Source: Paenalicyclobacillus mengziensis
GTDB taxonomy: Bacteria; Bacillota; Bacilli; Alicyclobacillales; Alicyclobacillaceae
Reading direction: 5' to 3'
NCBI RefSeq assembly: GCF_017298635.1
Contig: NZ_CP071182.1
Span: 1,798,001-1,862,000, forward strand
Length of the DNA stretch: 64,000 nucleotides
The notes below the pieces were generated by a model. It searched no databases, was not told the origin of the DNA, and saw only the letters and a list, made by a program, of their open reading frames with translations. The position numbers were made by a program, and so were the translations under genes. Of the stretch, positions 35,982 to 43,813 are shown piece by piece. Position 1 is the first letter of the stretch. Every line of letters begins with the position of its first letter.

Positions 35982-36087
35982 GGACAATCTAGAGTGGGAC
36001 TGCATAAGGTGGACAATCTAGAGTAGGACGATTAGGGTAGGACGCTTATGGAAGTAGGACGCTTATGGAAGTAGGACGCTTATGGAG
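35982..36087. repeat. mixed direct repeats upstream of the thioesterase gene
   Basis: A 19-bp unit GGACAATCTAGAGTRGGAC occurs at 35982 and 36011. It is followed by three head-to-tail copies of a 17-bp unit GTAGGACGCTTATGGAA from 36037. The array ends 38 bp before the thioesterase ATG, inside its likely promoter region. Confidence 0.92.
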
Positions 36088-36125
36088 TCGTGAAAAGCTA
36101 GGAAATCACAGGAGGAGTCGTAAGC

Positions 36126-36656
36126 ATGGAATCAACGGAAGCAAAATACTGTAAGGACTCCCGCTGTGTCAAAATCAGCCGGGTGTTTCCAACGGATCTC
36201 AATGACCATAACACGATGTTTGGCGGCAAGTTGATGGCCTATATCGATGACATCGCTTCGATTTCGGCTGCTCGTCACTGCCGGACGGAAACCGTTACAG
36301 CCTCGACAGACTCTGTCGATTTTCTGTGTCCCATCCCACAGTCGTTCTCTGTCTGTCTGACATCCTATGTCACCTGGACAGGCCATAGTTCAATGGAGGT
36401 GTTCGTCAAGGTTATTATTGAAGATTTAAAATCTGGGGATCGGAAAATCGCAGCCACCGCGTTTCTTACCTTTGTCGCTCTTGATGACGACGGCAAACCG
36501 GTGCCGGTGCCAAAGGTGATTCCGGAGACGGATGAAGAGAAAAAATTGTATGATACTGCACCAGCCAGAGCAGAACGGCGTAAGCGCCATCGACTTGAAA
36601 GTAAAGATTTGGCTGCTCACCTAACCATCGAGAAGTTCTGGAATATGCAAGCGTAA
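36126..36656 (+). CDS. acyl-CoA thioesterase, hotdog fold (YkhA-like)
   Basis: A 176-residue single-hotdog thioesterase. NDHNTMFGGKLMAYIDDIASI carries the family's Asn/Asp-x-x-Gly active-site region, followed by AARHCRTETVTASTDSVDFL. The C-terminal tail is charged. It hydrolyses acyl-CoA to free acid and CoA, and likely forms a hexamer like YkhA/YciA relatives. GGAGGAG lies about 9 bases before the ATG. It is monocistronic and preceded by short direct repeats. Confidence 0.92.
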   Translation: MESTEAKYCKDSRCVKISRVFPTDLNDHNTMFGGKLMAYIDDIASISAARHCRTETVTASTDSVDFLCPIPQSFSVCLTSYVTWTGHSSMEVFVKVIIEDLKSGDRKIAATAFLTFVALDDDGKPVPVPKVIPETDEEKKLYDTAPARAERRKRHRLESKDLAAHLTIEKFWNMQA

Positions 36657-36756
36657 ATACTCTATTTACCAATTGAGCACGCGGTTCTGGTAGAGTAAGA
36701 GTAAAGAGTAATAAGATGGTTCTGATTGTTCGATTTCAGAAAAAGGAGGAGATTCG

Positions 36757-37713
36757 ATGTCTGCGATGAAGTACCGACGCCTTGGCCAATCGGGGGTCAA
36801 GGTGAGTGAAATCAGTCTCGGCTCGTGGCTTACATACGGCGGATCCGTTGAAGAACAGACAGCCATTTCCTGCATTGACAGGGCCTATGAGTTAGGCGTC
36901 AACTTCTTTGACACAGCAAACGTGTACCGGCGGGGCGAAGCTGAGAAGGTTGTCGGCAAGGCATTAGCAAGGTACCCACGCGAGTCGTTCGTGCTTGCCA
37001 CCAAGGGATTCGGCCAAATGGGTGACGGTCCGAATGACCGGGGACTTTCACGTAAACACATCTATGAGCAGGTACACGCTTCGTTAAAACGTCTGAACGT
37101 TGATTACATTGATTTGTGGCAGTGTCATCGTTATGACACAGAAACGCCGCTCGACGAGACGCTGCGTGCCATTGATGACCTCATCCGGCAGGGAAAGATT
37201 CTCTATGCAGGGGTCAGTGAATGGAGCGCCGTTCAGATTCAAGACGCGTTGCACGTCGCCGACAAGTTCCTTCTTGACCGGATCGTGTCAAATCAGCCTC
37301 AGTACAGCATGTTGCAGCGGTATATTGAGAAGGACATCATTCCCCTTTGTGAACGAGAAGGCATTGGTCAAGTGGTGTGGTCACCTTTGGCACAAGGTGT
37401 CCTGACAGGCAAATATCGTCCAGGTGCCAGCTTACCAGAAGGTTCTCGGGCAGTACATCCGTCAACGAGTCAAGCCATCTCAAGTCTGCTCACAGAGGAT
37501 AACCTGGAAAAGGTTGAGAAACTGCGCAGCATTGCAGCTGAAAAAGACTGCAGCATGGCCCAATTGGCGTTGGCTTGGGTACTGCGTCAATCAAATGTGT
37601 CGTCCGCCATCATCGGTGCTTCACGGCCGGAGCAAGTTGAAGACAATGTTGGTGCAGTGGATGTCCAGTTAACGGACGAGGATCTTCGTGCAATTGAAGA
37701 GATTTTGGCATAA
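36757..37713 (+). CDS. aldo/keto reductase (Kv-beta-like)
   Basis: A 318-residue NAD(P)H-dependent reductase with a TIM-barrel fold. The catalytic tetrad is complete: Asp52 (FFDTANVY), Tyr57, Lys83 (ATKGFG) and His124 (WQCHRYD). YRRLGQSGVKVSEISLGSW and the VVWSPLAQGVLTGKY block place it in the potassium-channel beta-subunit-like AKR group. AAAGGAGG lies about 8 bases before the ATG. The physiological carbonyl substrate is unknown. Tandem repeats begin 21 bp after the stop. Confidence 0.92.
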   Translation: MSAMKYRRLGQSGVKVSEISLGSWLTYGGSVEEQTAISCIDRAYELGVNFFDTANVYRRGEAEKVVGKALARYPRESFVLATKGFGQMGDGPNDRGLSRKHIYEQVHASLKRLNVDYIDLWQCHRYDTETPLDETLRAIDDLIRQGKILYAGVSEWSAVQIQDALHVADKFLLDRIVSNQPQYSMLQRYIEKDIIPLCEREGIGQVVWSPLAQGVLTGKYRPGASLPEGSRAVHPSTSQAISSLLTEDNLEKVEKLRSIAAEKDCSMAQLALAWVLRQSNVSSAIIGASRPEQVEDNVGAVDVQLTDEDLRAIEEILA

Positions 37714-37734
37714 AGCGGCGTGAAGGTAAGGTCA

Positions 37735-37785
37735 AAAGCGGAGTGAACGTCCAAGGCGGAGTGAACGTCCAAGGCGGAGTGAACG
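37735..37785. repeat. 18-bp tandem repeat after the aldo/keto reductase gene
   Basis: Nearly three copies of AAGGCGGAGTGAACGTCC, the first with one change. It starts 21 bp beyond the stop codon, and a looser copy (AAAGCGGCGTGAAGG) begins within the stop. Confidence 0.93.
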
Positions 37786-37881
37786 AACCACTTTCGCTTA
37801 CACCCTAAAATGGGGTAATGAATGAGGCAATGTAAGTTCGATATCCTCCAATTCTAGCAGAATAGGAAGGGGAGTTTTAAG

Positions 37882-39684
37882 ATGGCTGACAGGCTGAAGC
37901 GTGCACAGGTACCGGAACAAGAAACATGGAACCTCCGCGACTTGTTCGAAACAGACGACGCTTGGGAAGAAGAACTGAGGGCAATTGCTGAATCATTCGA
38001 CTCGGTGGCACAGTACAAAGGACATCTGGCTGACGGTGCGCAGGTGGTCCTCAAATGCCTGGATGCGAGAGAAACACTCGCCACCCGGTTTACAAGGGTT
38101 AGTACGTACGCGAGTTTAAAGTTTTCGGAAGACGGCTCAAACCCATTGAATCAAACCAACTCAGACCGTGTTGCGGCGCTCGGCGGGGAACTGAATGCGG
38201 CAACATCGTTTGTTGACTCGGAACTCCTTGAACTTCCAGTGGGCACCATTGAAAGCTACCTGGCATCTCTGACCGGCCTAGAAGAACATCGGAACTACCT
38301 CGAGCAACTTGCTCTGTACAAACCATACCGTCTCTCCGCACAAACGGAAGCTGCACTCGCTGCACTCGGCCCTGTGCACGCAGCACCTTATGCCATATAC
38401 CAACGTAGCAAATCGTCTGACATGCAGTTTGAATCAGTGGTTGATGACGAGGGCAATGAACATGCAATGTCTGCTGCTCTGTATGAGGACAAATTTGAGC
38501 AGTCTTCGGATACGAACCTTCGTCGCGCAGCGTTCCGCTCTTTTGCAAAGACACTCGGCCAGTATCAAAATACGATTGCGGCAGCGTACGGTGCAGAAGT
38601 AAAGAAACAAGTGACCTTAGCACGGTTGCGCGGCTATTCGTCTGTTACGGATATGTTATTGCAGCCACAACAGGTTCCAGTGGAGCTGTACAACAACATT
38701 TTGGATGTCATCCAAAGAGACCTGGCTCCACATATGCGTCGTCTCGCACGTTTGCGTCAGCGGGTCCTCGGCCTTGATAAAATGCTCCATTGTGATTTAA
38801 AAGCCCCGCTTGACCCGGCGTTCCAACCGAAGACCACTTTTGAACAGGCCTCCGACACGATTCTTGGAGCACTCTCCGTGCTCGGCGATGAGTACACGGA
38901 CATCATTCGCAAAGGATTAACCAGTCGCTGGGTCGATCTCGCTGACAACATTGGCAAATCTACAGGCGCCTTCTGTTCAAGTCCCTATGGTGTCCATCCG
39001 TACATCTTGATTACTTGGACCGACAACATGCGCAGTACCTTTGTCCTCGCTCACGAACTTGGACATGCAGGTCATTTTTCGTTAGCACAGCGCAACCAGC
39101 GGTACGTCAACACAAGACCGTCGATGACTTTTGTGGAAGCACCATCAACGATGAACGAAATGCTGCTTGGACAGTACATCCTCAAGCGTTCAGATGATGA
39201 GAAAATGCGTCGATGGGTACTCATGCAATTACTCGGTACTTACTACCATAATTATGTGACGCATTTGCTTGAAGGCGAACTCCAACGTCGTGTATACAAA
39301 CTTGCAGACGCGGGTACACCGATGACAGCAACACTTCTGTCTCAGTTGAAGGGTAACGTATTGTCAGAGTTCTGGGGCGATGCTGTCGAGATTGACGACG
39401 CAGCAAAGTTGACGTGGATGCGTCAACCGCATTATTACATGGGCTTATATCCATACACGTATTCAGTCGGCCTCACTGTATCTACTTTAACCGCACAGCG
39501 GATTTTCACGGAGGGTCAACCAGCAGTAGACGACTGGCTCCGTGTTCTGAAGGCGGGCGGCACAAAAAAACCGCTTGAACTGATGAAGATGGCTGGCGTT
39601 GACATGTCAACACCTGAGCCCATTGAGCGGGCCGTCGCGTATGTTGGAACCTTGGTCGATGAATTAGAGAAGAGCTTCTCCTGA
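37882..39684 (+). CDS. pepF: oligoendopeptidase F (M3 family)
   Basis: A 600-residue cytosolic zinc peptidase that cleaves short peptides. The metal site is VLAHELGHAGHFS, with HELGH at 391-395; the third ligand Glu is in the following EAPSTMNEMLL segment, as in PepF. RYVNTRPSMTFVEA and the C-terminal YTYSVGLTVS are typical. No signal peptide is seen. GGAAGGGGAG lies upstream of the ATG. It would degrade peptides imported by systems such as the Opp transporter at 43.8 kb. The final codons and stop are the first unit of a 34-35-bp tandem repeat. Confidence 0.95.
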   Translation: MADRLKRAQVPEQETWNLRDLFETDDAWEEELRAIAESFDSVAQYKGHLADGAQVVLKCLDARETLATRFTRVSTYASLKFSEDGSNPLNQTNSDRVAALGGELNAATSFVDSELLELPVGTIESYLASLTGLEEHRNYLEQLALYKPYRLSAQTEAALAALGPVHAAPYAIYQRSKSSDMQFESVVDDEGNEHAMSAALYEDKFEQSSDTNLRRAAFRSFAKTLGQYQNTIAAAYGAEVKKQVTLARLRGYSSVTDMLLQPQQVPVELYNNILDVIQRDLAPHMRRLARLRQRVLGLDKMLHCDLKAPLDPAFQPKTTFEQASDTILGALSVLGDEYTDIIRKGLTSRWVDLADNIGKSTGAFCSSPYGVHPYILITWTDNMRSTFVLAHELGHAGHFSLAQRNQRYVNTRPSMTFVEAPSTMNEMLLGQYILKRSDDEKMRRWVLMQLLGTYYHNYVTHLLEGELQRRVYKLADAGTPMTATLLSQLKGNVLSEFWGDAVEIDDAAKLTWMRQPHYYMGLYPYTYSVGLTVSTLTAQRIFTEGQPAVDDWLRVLKAGGTKKPLELMKMAGVDMSTPEPIERAVAYVGTLVDELEKSFS

Positions 39685-39763
39685 TTAGGACTTTGGAGGA
39701 GAGAAGAGCTTCCCCAGATTAGGACTTTGAATTAGAGAAGAGCTTCTCCAAATTAGGACTTTG
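39661..39763. repeat. 34-35-bp tandem repeat through the pepF stop codon
   Basis: Three copies at 39661-39695, 39696-39729 and 39730-39763. Each contains AGAGAAGAGCTTCYCC and ATTAGGACTTTG. The first copy encodes the last PepF residues (ELEKSFS) and the TGA; the others are noncoding. Confidence 0.95.
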
Positions 39764-39894
39764 GAGACACTACTTCGACGGATAAACTGCAGGTGGGTTG
39801 TTTATCGGCGGAGAAGTCGATTTTGTCTCGTTCAAATGTACACGGTATTGGGCTTAACGGCGTACAAAATAAAAAAGCCGAGAGGTGGACACTT

Positions 39895-40155
39895 ATGGAG
39901 TACAATCAGCAAATGAAGAACCGTTTGCGTCGGATCGAGGGCCAAATTCGCGGTGTACTTGGCATGATGGAGCAGCAGAAAGACTGTAAAGACGTAGTCA
40001 ATCAACTGTCTGCGATTCGCTCCGCAGTCGACAAAGTCATTCTATATGTGATCGGCGACAACATGGAACGCTGTATTCGTGATGAACTGCAGAGCGGACA
40101 TGCGTCCGACAGCGTCATTCAAGAGACCATCGATCTCTTGATGAAGAGCCGTTGA
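39895..40155 (+). CDS. CstR-like persulfide-sensing repressor (CsoR/RcnR family)
   Basis: An 86-residue all-alpha repressor of the DUF156 family. It resembles Staphylococcus CstR along its length: MMEQQKDCKDVVNQLSA and IGDNMERC. The two Cys are at positions 31 and 60, as in CstR. The His that CsoR uses to bind Cu(I) is Asn56 here, so copper sensing is unlikely and per-/polysulfide sensing is favoured (inference from family knowledge). The ATG at 39895 follows GAGAGGTGG by about 6 bases; the frame is open to 39793. No sqr, cstA/B or rhodanese gene is adjacent, so its targets lie elsewhere. Confidence 0.88.
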   Translation: MEYNQQMKNRLRRIEGQIRGVLGMMEQQKDCKDVVNQLSAIRSAVDKVILYVIGDNMERCIRDELQSGHASDSVIQETIDLLMKSR

Positions 40156-40270
40156 GGGATTGGCACTGACCACGGGCTACTGACCACGTGTTTGAGACCG
40201 TAATACGGCTGATGTATAATTTGAGACTCCGATGTTAGATAGCGTATCATGTGACAGGGAAGGTGATAAC

Positions 40271-40621
40271 GTGGGACCGATAGATAAGCTCGCGGTGCAG
40301 ACTGCGATTGAGAAGTTTGTTGGCCAAGATGTGTATCTGCACCTAGAGACCACCAACGGTGCGTATGCGGCCCATCGTGGCGATAATTCCATGGCCGTTT
40401 GTGCGTATATTCGCAATGGGAAGATCCGTTTCGAACGCGGATCAATTCAAGGCGATGGGCCATACCGAGTAGGGCTCAAGATGGACGGAGGCTGGACCTA
40501 CGCTGAAGGTCTCACTGACTGGGAGATTGACGGGGAAGGCCGCTTGTTATTGGCAGGCAATGATAGCGAAGGTCGCCTCGCTGTCGCTCTTGAACTGAGT
40601 ACGACTCCGTTTCCGATGTGA
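40271..40621 (+). CDS. yojF: YojF family protein (DUF1806)
   Basis: A 116-residue protein, the same length as B. subtilis YojF. DVYLHLETTNGAYAAH, AYIRNGKIRFERG, GPYRVGLKMDGGWTYAEGLT and the WEIDGEGRLLLAG block match the DUF1806 family. The start is GTG 40271 after AAGGTGAT; an in-frame ATG at 40232 lacks a site. In Bacillus yojF is adjacent to yojG (bshB2), and here too a BshB2 gene follows, 193 bp away. A link to bacillithiol metabolism is therefore likely, but the function is unknown. Confidence 0.9.
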   Translation: MGPIDKLAVQTAIEKFVGQDVYLHLETTNGAYAAHRGDNSMAVCAYIRNGKIRFERGSIQGDGPYRVGLKMDGGWTYAEGLTDWEIDGEGRLLLAGNDSEGRLAVALELSTTPFPM

Positions 40622-40689
40622 CAATGAGGGTTGAGTCTGACAATTAATTCTGCATTGCGCATGGTCGTAGGGTAAGCAAATTGGTAGGC

Positions 40690-40775
40690 TTTTGGCACAT
40701 TGGGTCTTGACCTTTTGACACATTGGCTTTTGACCTTTTACACATTGGCTTTTGGCACATTGGATTTTGACACTG
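40690..40775. repeat. degenerate 17-23-bp repeats between yojF and bshB2
   Basis: Four copies built around GRCACATTGG-YTTTTGRC, with irregular spacing. They fill most of the yojF-bshB2 spacer, ending about 40 bp before the bshB2 start. Confidence 0.8.
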
Positions 40776-40814
40776 TAGATTTGTTTCATTTGTTTAATAG
40801 CGAGGAGTGGCGTC

Positions 40815-41486
40815 ATGGAGAGACATGTACTGGCAGTGTATCCGCACCCTGATGATGAGTCTTTCGGAAAAGCCGGAACACTGGCGCTTTACACGAAGTC
40901 CGGGACGCCAGTCACCCTGATTTGCGGAACACTGGGTCAGATGGGACGGAACATGGGGAAACCTTTCTTCGCCAATCGCGAGACCTTGCCTGCACTGCGG
41001 GAGCAGGAGCTCCGTGATGCGTGCGAGGTCCTCGGAATTAAGGATTTGCGTCTTTTGCGCTTGCGTGACAAGACTTTGGAATTTGAAGACCCTGATACCC
41101 TTGCTGATCACATCGAAAAGGTCATTCGAGAAGTGAAACCTTCACTCGTCATCACCTATTATCCACGGCACGGTGTGCACCCGGATCATAATGCAATGGC
41201 TGCCGCGACGGTGCGGGCCATAGAACGTCTTGGCGCCGAGGAGAGACCTGTTCTATGGGGATCCCCTGTTACAAAAAATGCGCGCGAAGAGCTTGGACCT
41301 CCGGATGTGGTCAATGACGTGTCCAGGGTGTTGGAGACGAAGTTCGCGGCGATACGGGCACACAAGTCTCAATCGCAAGCGATGCTTCAGGGATTCGAGC
41401 AACGGATGCAGACAGACCCTGAATTCAAGGCGGAATACATCAGAAATATGAGCCAAGAATCCTATTGGATTGTGCCGGTTGAGTGA
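40815..41486 (+). CDS. bshB2: bacillithiol-type deacetylase BshB2, copy 2
   Basis: A 223-residue LmbE/PIG-L deacetylase. HPDDE (11-15) and HPDH (near 122-125) give the metal ligands. GQMGRNMGKPFFANRE and the KTLEFEDP segment are shared with copy 1 at 6204. It lies after yojF, as in Bacillus, so this is the better candidate for the housekeeping BshB2; copy 1 could have a specialised amidase role (inference). GAGGAG lies about 9 bases before the ATG. The last codons and TGA form the first unit of a 13-14-bp repeat. Confidence 0.94.
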   Translation: MERHVLAVYPHPDDESFGKAGTLALYTKSGTPVTLICGTLGQMGRNMGKPFFANRETLPALREQELRDACEVLGIKDLRLLRLRDKTLEFEDPDTLADHIEKVIREVKPSLVITYYPRHGVHPDHNAMAAATVRAIERLGAEERPVLWGSPVTKNAREELGPPDVVNDVSRVLETKFAAIRAHKSQSQAMLQGFEQRMQTDPEFKAEYIRNMSQESYWIVPVE

Positions 41487-41528
41487 GCCAGGTTGAGCAA
41501 GCCAGGTTGAGCAAGCCAGGTTGAGACT
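41474..41528. repeat. 13-14-bp tandem repeat through the bshB2 stop codon
   Basis: Four units: GCCGGTTGAGTGA (coding end plus stop), GCCAGGTTGAGCAA twice, then GCCAGGTTGAGACT. Confidence 0.93.
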
Positions 41529-41596
41529 CCATGGGAGGTTCTGCAACGAGATTTACCTGGCGAGACAAGTTACTGGCCAAAGGTTGTACAAATGAG

Positions 41597-41635
41597 ATGC
41601 GTCCGCAATCAGTATGGCGTTGCGGACGCATTTTC
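41597..41635 (+). terminator. rho-independent terminator after bshB2 copy 2
   Basis: Perfect 12-bp stem ATGCGTCCGCAA / TTGCGGACGCAT, 11-base loop, then TTTTCT. Confidence 0.93.
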
Positions 41636-41651
41636 TATCATAAACGCTAAG

Positions 41652-41689
41652 CCAGGTTTGAAATCTGAACCCAGGTTTGAAATCTGAAC
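41652..41689. repeat. 19-bp direct repeat upstream of tag
   Basis: CCAGGTTTGAAATCTGAAC occurs twice head to tail with no mismatch, between the bshB2 terminator and the tag gene. Confidence 0.95.
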
Positions 41690-41729
41690 GAGATCGTACA
41701 TTGGATGTTGAGGGAAAGGGGAATGTCAT

Positions 41730-42347
41730 CTGGAACAGCATGAAGCCAGTTTCCATGTGGAAGATAAGCAAAAAACGCGTTGTGGCTGGGTGAACCAGGA
41801 TGAACTGTATCTCCGCTATCACGACGAAGAGTGGGGCGTGCCTGTGCGCCATGACGGCAAATTATTTGAGTTTCTGATACTTGAGGGTGCACAGGCAGGC
41901 TTGAGTTGGTATACCATCCTAAAAAAGCGTGAAAACTACCGGACAGCGTTTGAAGGTTTTGATTTTGAACGGATCGCGACGTATGGGGAAACGGACGTTC
42001 AGCGACTACTCAACGATCCAGGTATTGTACGGAACCGCTTGAAGGTTACAGCGGCCATTGAGAATGCCCGAGCGGCACTCCGGGTAAGGGACGAGTTCGG
42101 TTCTTTGCAGGACTATTTTTGGGGATTCGTAGACAACCAGCCTATCATCAACCACTGGACATCGCTCAGTGAGGTTCCTGCGCAAACGGAGTTAGCCGTC
42201 CGCTTGAGCCGAGATCTCCGCAAACGTGGTTTCCGGTTCGTTGGACCCACCATCTGCTATTCTTTTCTACAGGCGACCGGTATGGTGATGGATCACGTTA
42301 CCTCATGTTTCCGATATGAAGACCTGCATACCAAAGCGTCCACATGA
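41730..42347 (+). CDS. tag: DNA-3-methyladenine glycosylase I
   Basis: A base-excision repair enzyme that removes 3-methyladenine. TRCGWVNQDELYLRYHDEEW and GVPVRHDGKLFEFLILEG, then AGLSWYTILKKRENYR, are diagnostic of Tag. The zinc ligands are seen as the Cys and His of RCGW...YHDEEW and the DHVTSC pair near the C terminus. The first standard start in frame is GTG 41757 (196 residues) with no ribosome-binding site. AGGGAAAGGGG at 41711-41721 is instead set 8 bases before an in-frame CTG at 41730, giving 205 residues. I list the CTG start as the better-placed one, with low certainty. Confidence 0.88.
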   Translation: MEQHEASFHVEDKQKTRCGWVNQDELYLRYHDEEWGVPVRHDGKLFEFLILEGAQAGLSWYTILKKRENYRTAFEGFDFERIATYGETDVQRLLNDPGIVRNRLKVTAAIENARAALRVRDEFGSLQDYFWGFVDNQPIINHWTSLSEVPAQTELAVRLSRDLRKRGFRFVGPTICYSFLQATGMVMDHVTSCFRYEDLHTKAST

Positions 42348-42514
42348 CCGCAATCTCGACGGGACCTGTTTTGTGCAGCAAACAAAAACATCGTTGGCTG
42401 CATAAATGGCAGGGTACCCGGTTTTGTGTAACGAACAAAAGTATCGCTGTCCTCCAAAACAGTCGGGTACCTGATTGGTCCAAGGGAACAATAGTATCGT
42501 TGCAGGGGGAGAAT

Positions 42515-42680
42515 GGGGGGTACCGGATCGGCCGTAGGATACAGGATGATACTTCATATACCCCCTGGGGTTGACGAATAAGGATACTGAAGGTAGCGCT
42601 ATTTTGACCGCATACCCCGGGGGGTTAGGCTGTAAGAAAACAGTTGATACCTAAGTCCAGCATGATACCCCATGGGGTTT
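42515..42680. repeat. 166-bp segmental duplication, copy 1
   Basis: Nearly identical to 42907-43073, offset by 392 bp; the only difference I see is one extra C in the final C-run of copy 2. It shows that part of the 53-bp array was recently duplicated as a block. Confidence 0.95.
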
Positions 42681-42906
42681 ATGTTGTAAGGCACAAGTTG
42701 ATACCTGCGCCTTGGCACCCCCCTGGCACCCCCCCTGGCACACGCACCAAGGCACAAGTTGATACCTGCGCCCGCTGACATACTGCCTTAGGCTCATCAA
42801 AGGGGGTACCGGCCTGGCCGTAAGGTACAAGAGTATCCTTAGCTGGCGATACGAGGGGGTACCGACTGGACACTAGGATGCAAACATATATCTAGGCGCT
42901 CACGAC

Positions 42907-43073
42907 GGGGGGTACCGGATCGGCCGTAGGATACAGGATGATACTTCATATACCCCCTGGGGTTGACGAATAAGGATACTGAAGGTAGCGCTATTTTGAC
43001 CGCATACCCCGGGGGGTTAGGCTGTAAGAAAACAGTTGATACCTAAGTCCAGCATGATACCCCCATGGGGTTT
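42907..43073. repeat. 166-bp segmental duplication, copy 2
   Basis: Second copy of the 42515-42680 block, with one single-base insertion. The sequence from about 43190 to 43470 beyond it holds no feature I recognise. Confidence 0.95.
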
Positions 43074-43476
43074 GCCTCTAAGTAAAGAGTTGATAGCTAT
43101 ATCACATCGGATACCGCACGCGGTTCCGAGGCCTGTGACGAGAATTACCGGGCTTAGGATGTGTAGCGTAAGAAGGTATCGTTAAGCGGACATTTCGCGC
43201 CCCCAGTAAACCTCAACCTCATCCAGGGCGATCTCGCCCAAGCCCCACTCAGCCACCCGAGGCACAATTTCCCGGGAACATATTCCGTTAATTTTTGGCG
43301 ACTTGTCTCAGTGCCAACAGTCTGAGACCCTAACTAGGGAGACGAAAGGTTCCAGCTAAAAATCCTCAAACTCTAACCTGGCAACTTCCCTGACAACTTC
43401 AGACAGAGACAGATTTACTCATAAATTTGAGACCGCGCGTTTGACTTACCCAGTTGCCGTGCATGATACAAACGTC

Positions 43477-43527
43477 AAACGATGCAAACGGGACAGCTTG
43501 CTCTAAAACGATGCAAACGGGACAGCT
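43477..43527. repeat. 22-bp direct repeat upstream of oppD
   Basis: AAACGATGCAAACGGGACAG followed by CT occurs at 43477-43498 and 43506-43527, period 29. A third diverged copy (CGCAGACCGGACGGTTCACC) follows. Short repeats such as CATGACTGCCCG twice are also present before oppD. Confidence 0.88.
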
Positions 43528-43813
43528 CACCCCAAAGTGGCGCAGACCGGACGGTTCACCCCGATCGACGGTGGCCTTTTTTGCGTCTCGGCTACATGTT
43601 TCGGCTACCTCCTGTCTCGGATGCCTCCCATCCATAGCTAGGTCCATCGTTTACCTGGGGCAGAAGTCTATCTGCCGGCGCATGAACAGTCCAACGTGCG
43701 TCTGCGGTTGGATGCACAGTCTATGCTTCTGCGGTCGGACTTCTCGTCCGTCCATGACTGCCCGGATTCATGACTGCCCGATACATCACGTTGACATGGA
43801 AGAGGTGAATTCA

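Larger units (their letters stand above)
42361..43190. repeat. 53-bp-period noncoding array of diverged units
   Basis: About 15 diverged units anchored by TAC at 42415, 42468, 42521, 42559, 42613, 42666, 42727, 42781, 42807, 42860, 42913, 42951, 43005, 43058, 43112 and 43146. Most intervals are 53-54 bp, with some short ones (38, 26). Units carry GGGGTACC or TACCCC-NN-GGGG, then a GTAAGGNACAAG-like stretch and GATACC or GTATCC, then about 17 variable bases. No frame of useful length or ribosome-binding site is present. It fills the gap between tag and the opp operon. Confidence 0.88.

Noticed and set aside
42303..42873. Short reverse frames over the 53-bp array
   Set aside because: They are broken, repeat-derived peptides with no supporting start sites.
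42361..43190. CRISPR array
   Set aside because: The conserved parts are too diverged between units, unit lengths vary from 26 to 54 bp, and no cas genes are present.
43454..43813. N-terminal extension of OppD by 120 residues
   Set aside because: The segment reads through direct repeats, has no OppD-like sequence, and ATG 43814 has a good ribosome-binding site at the family start.
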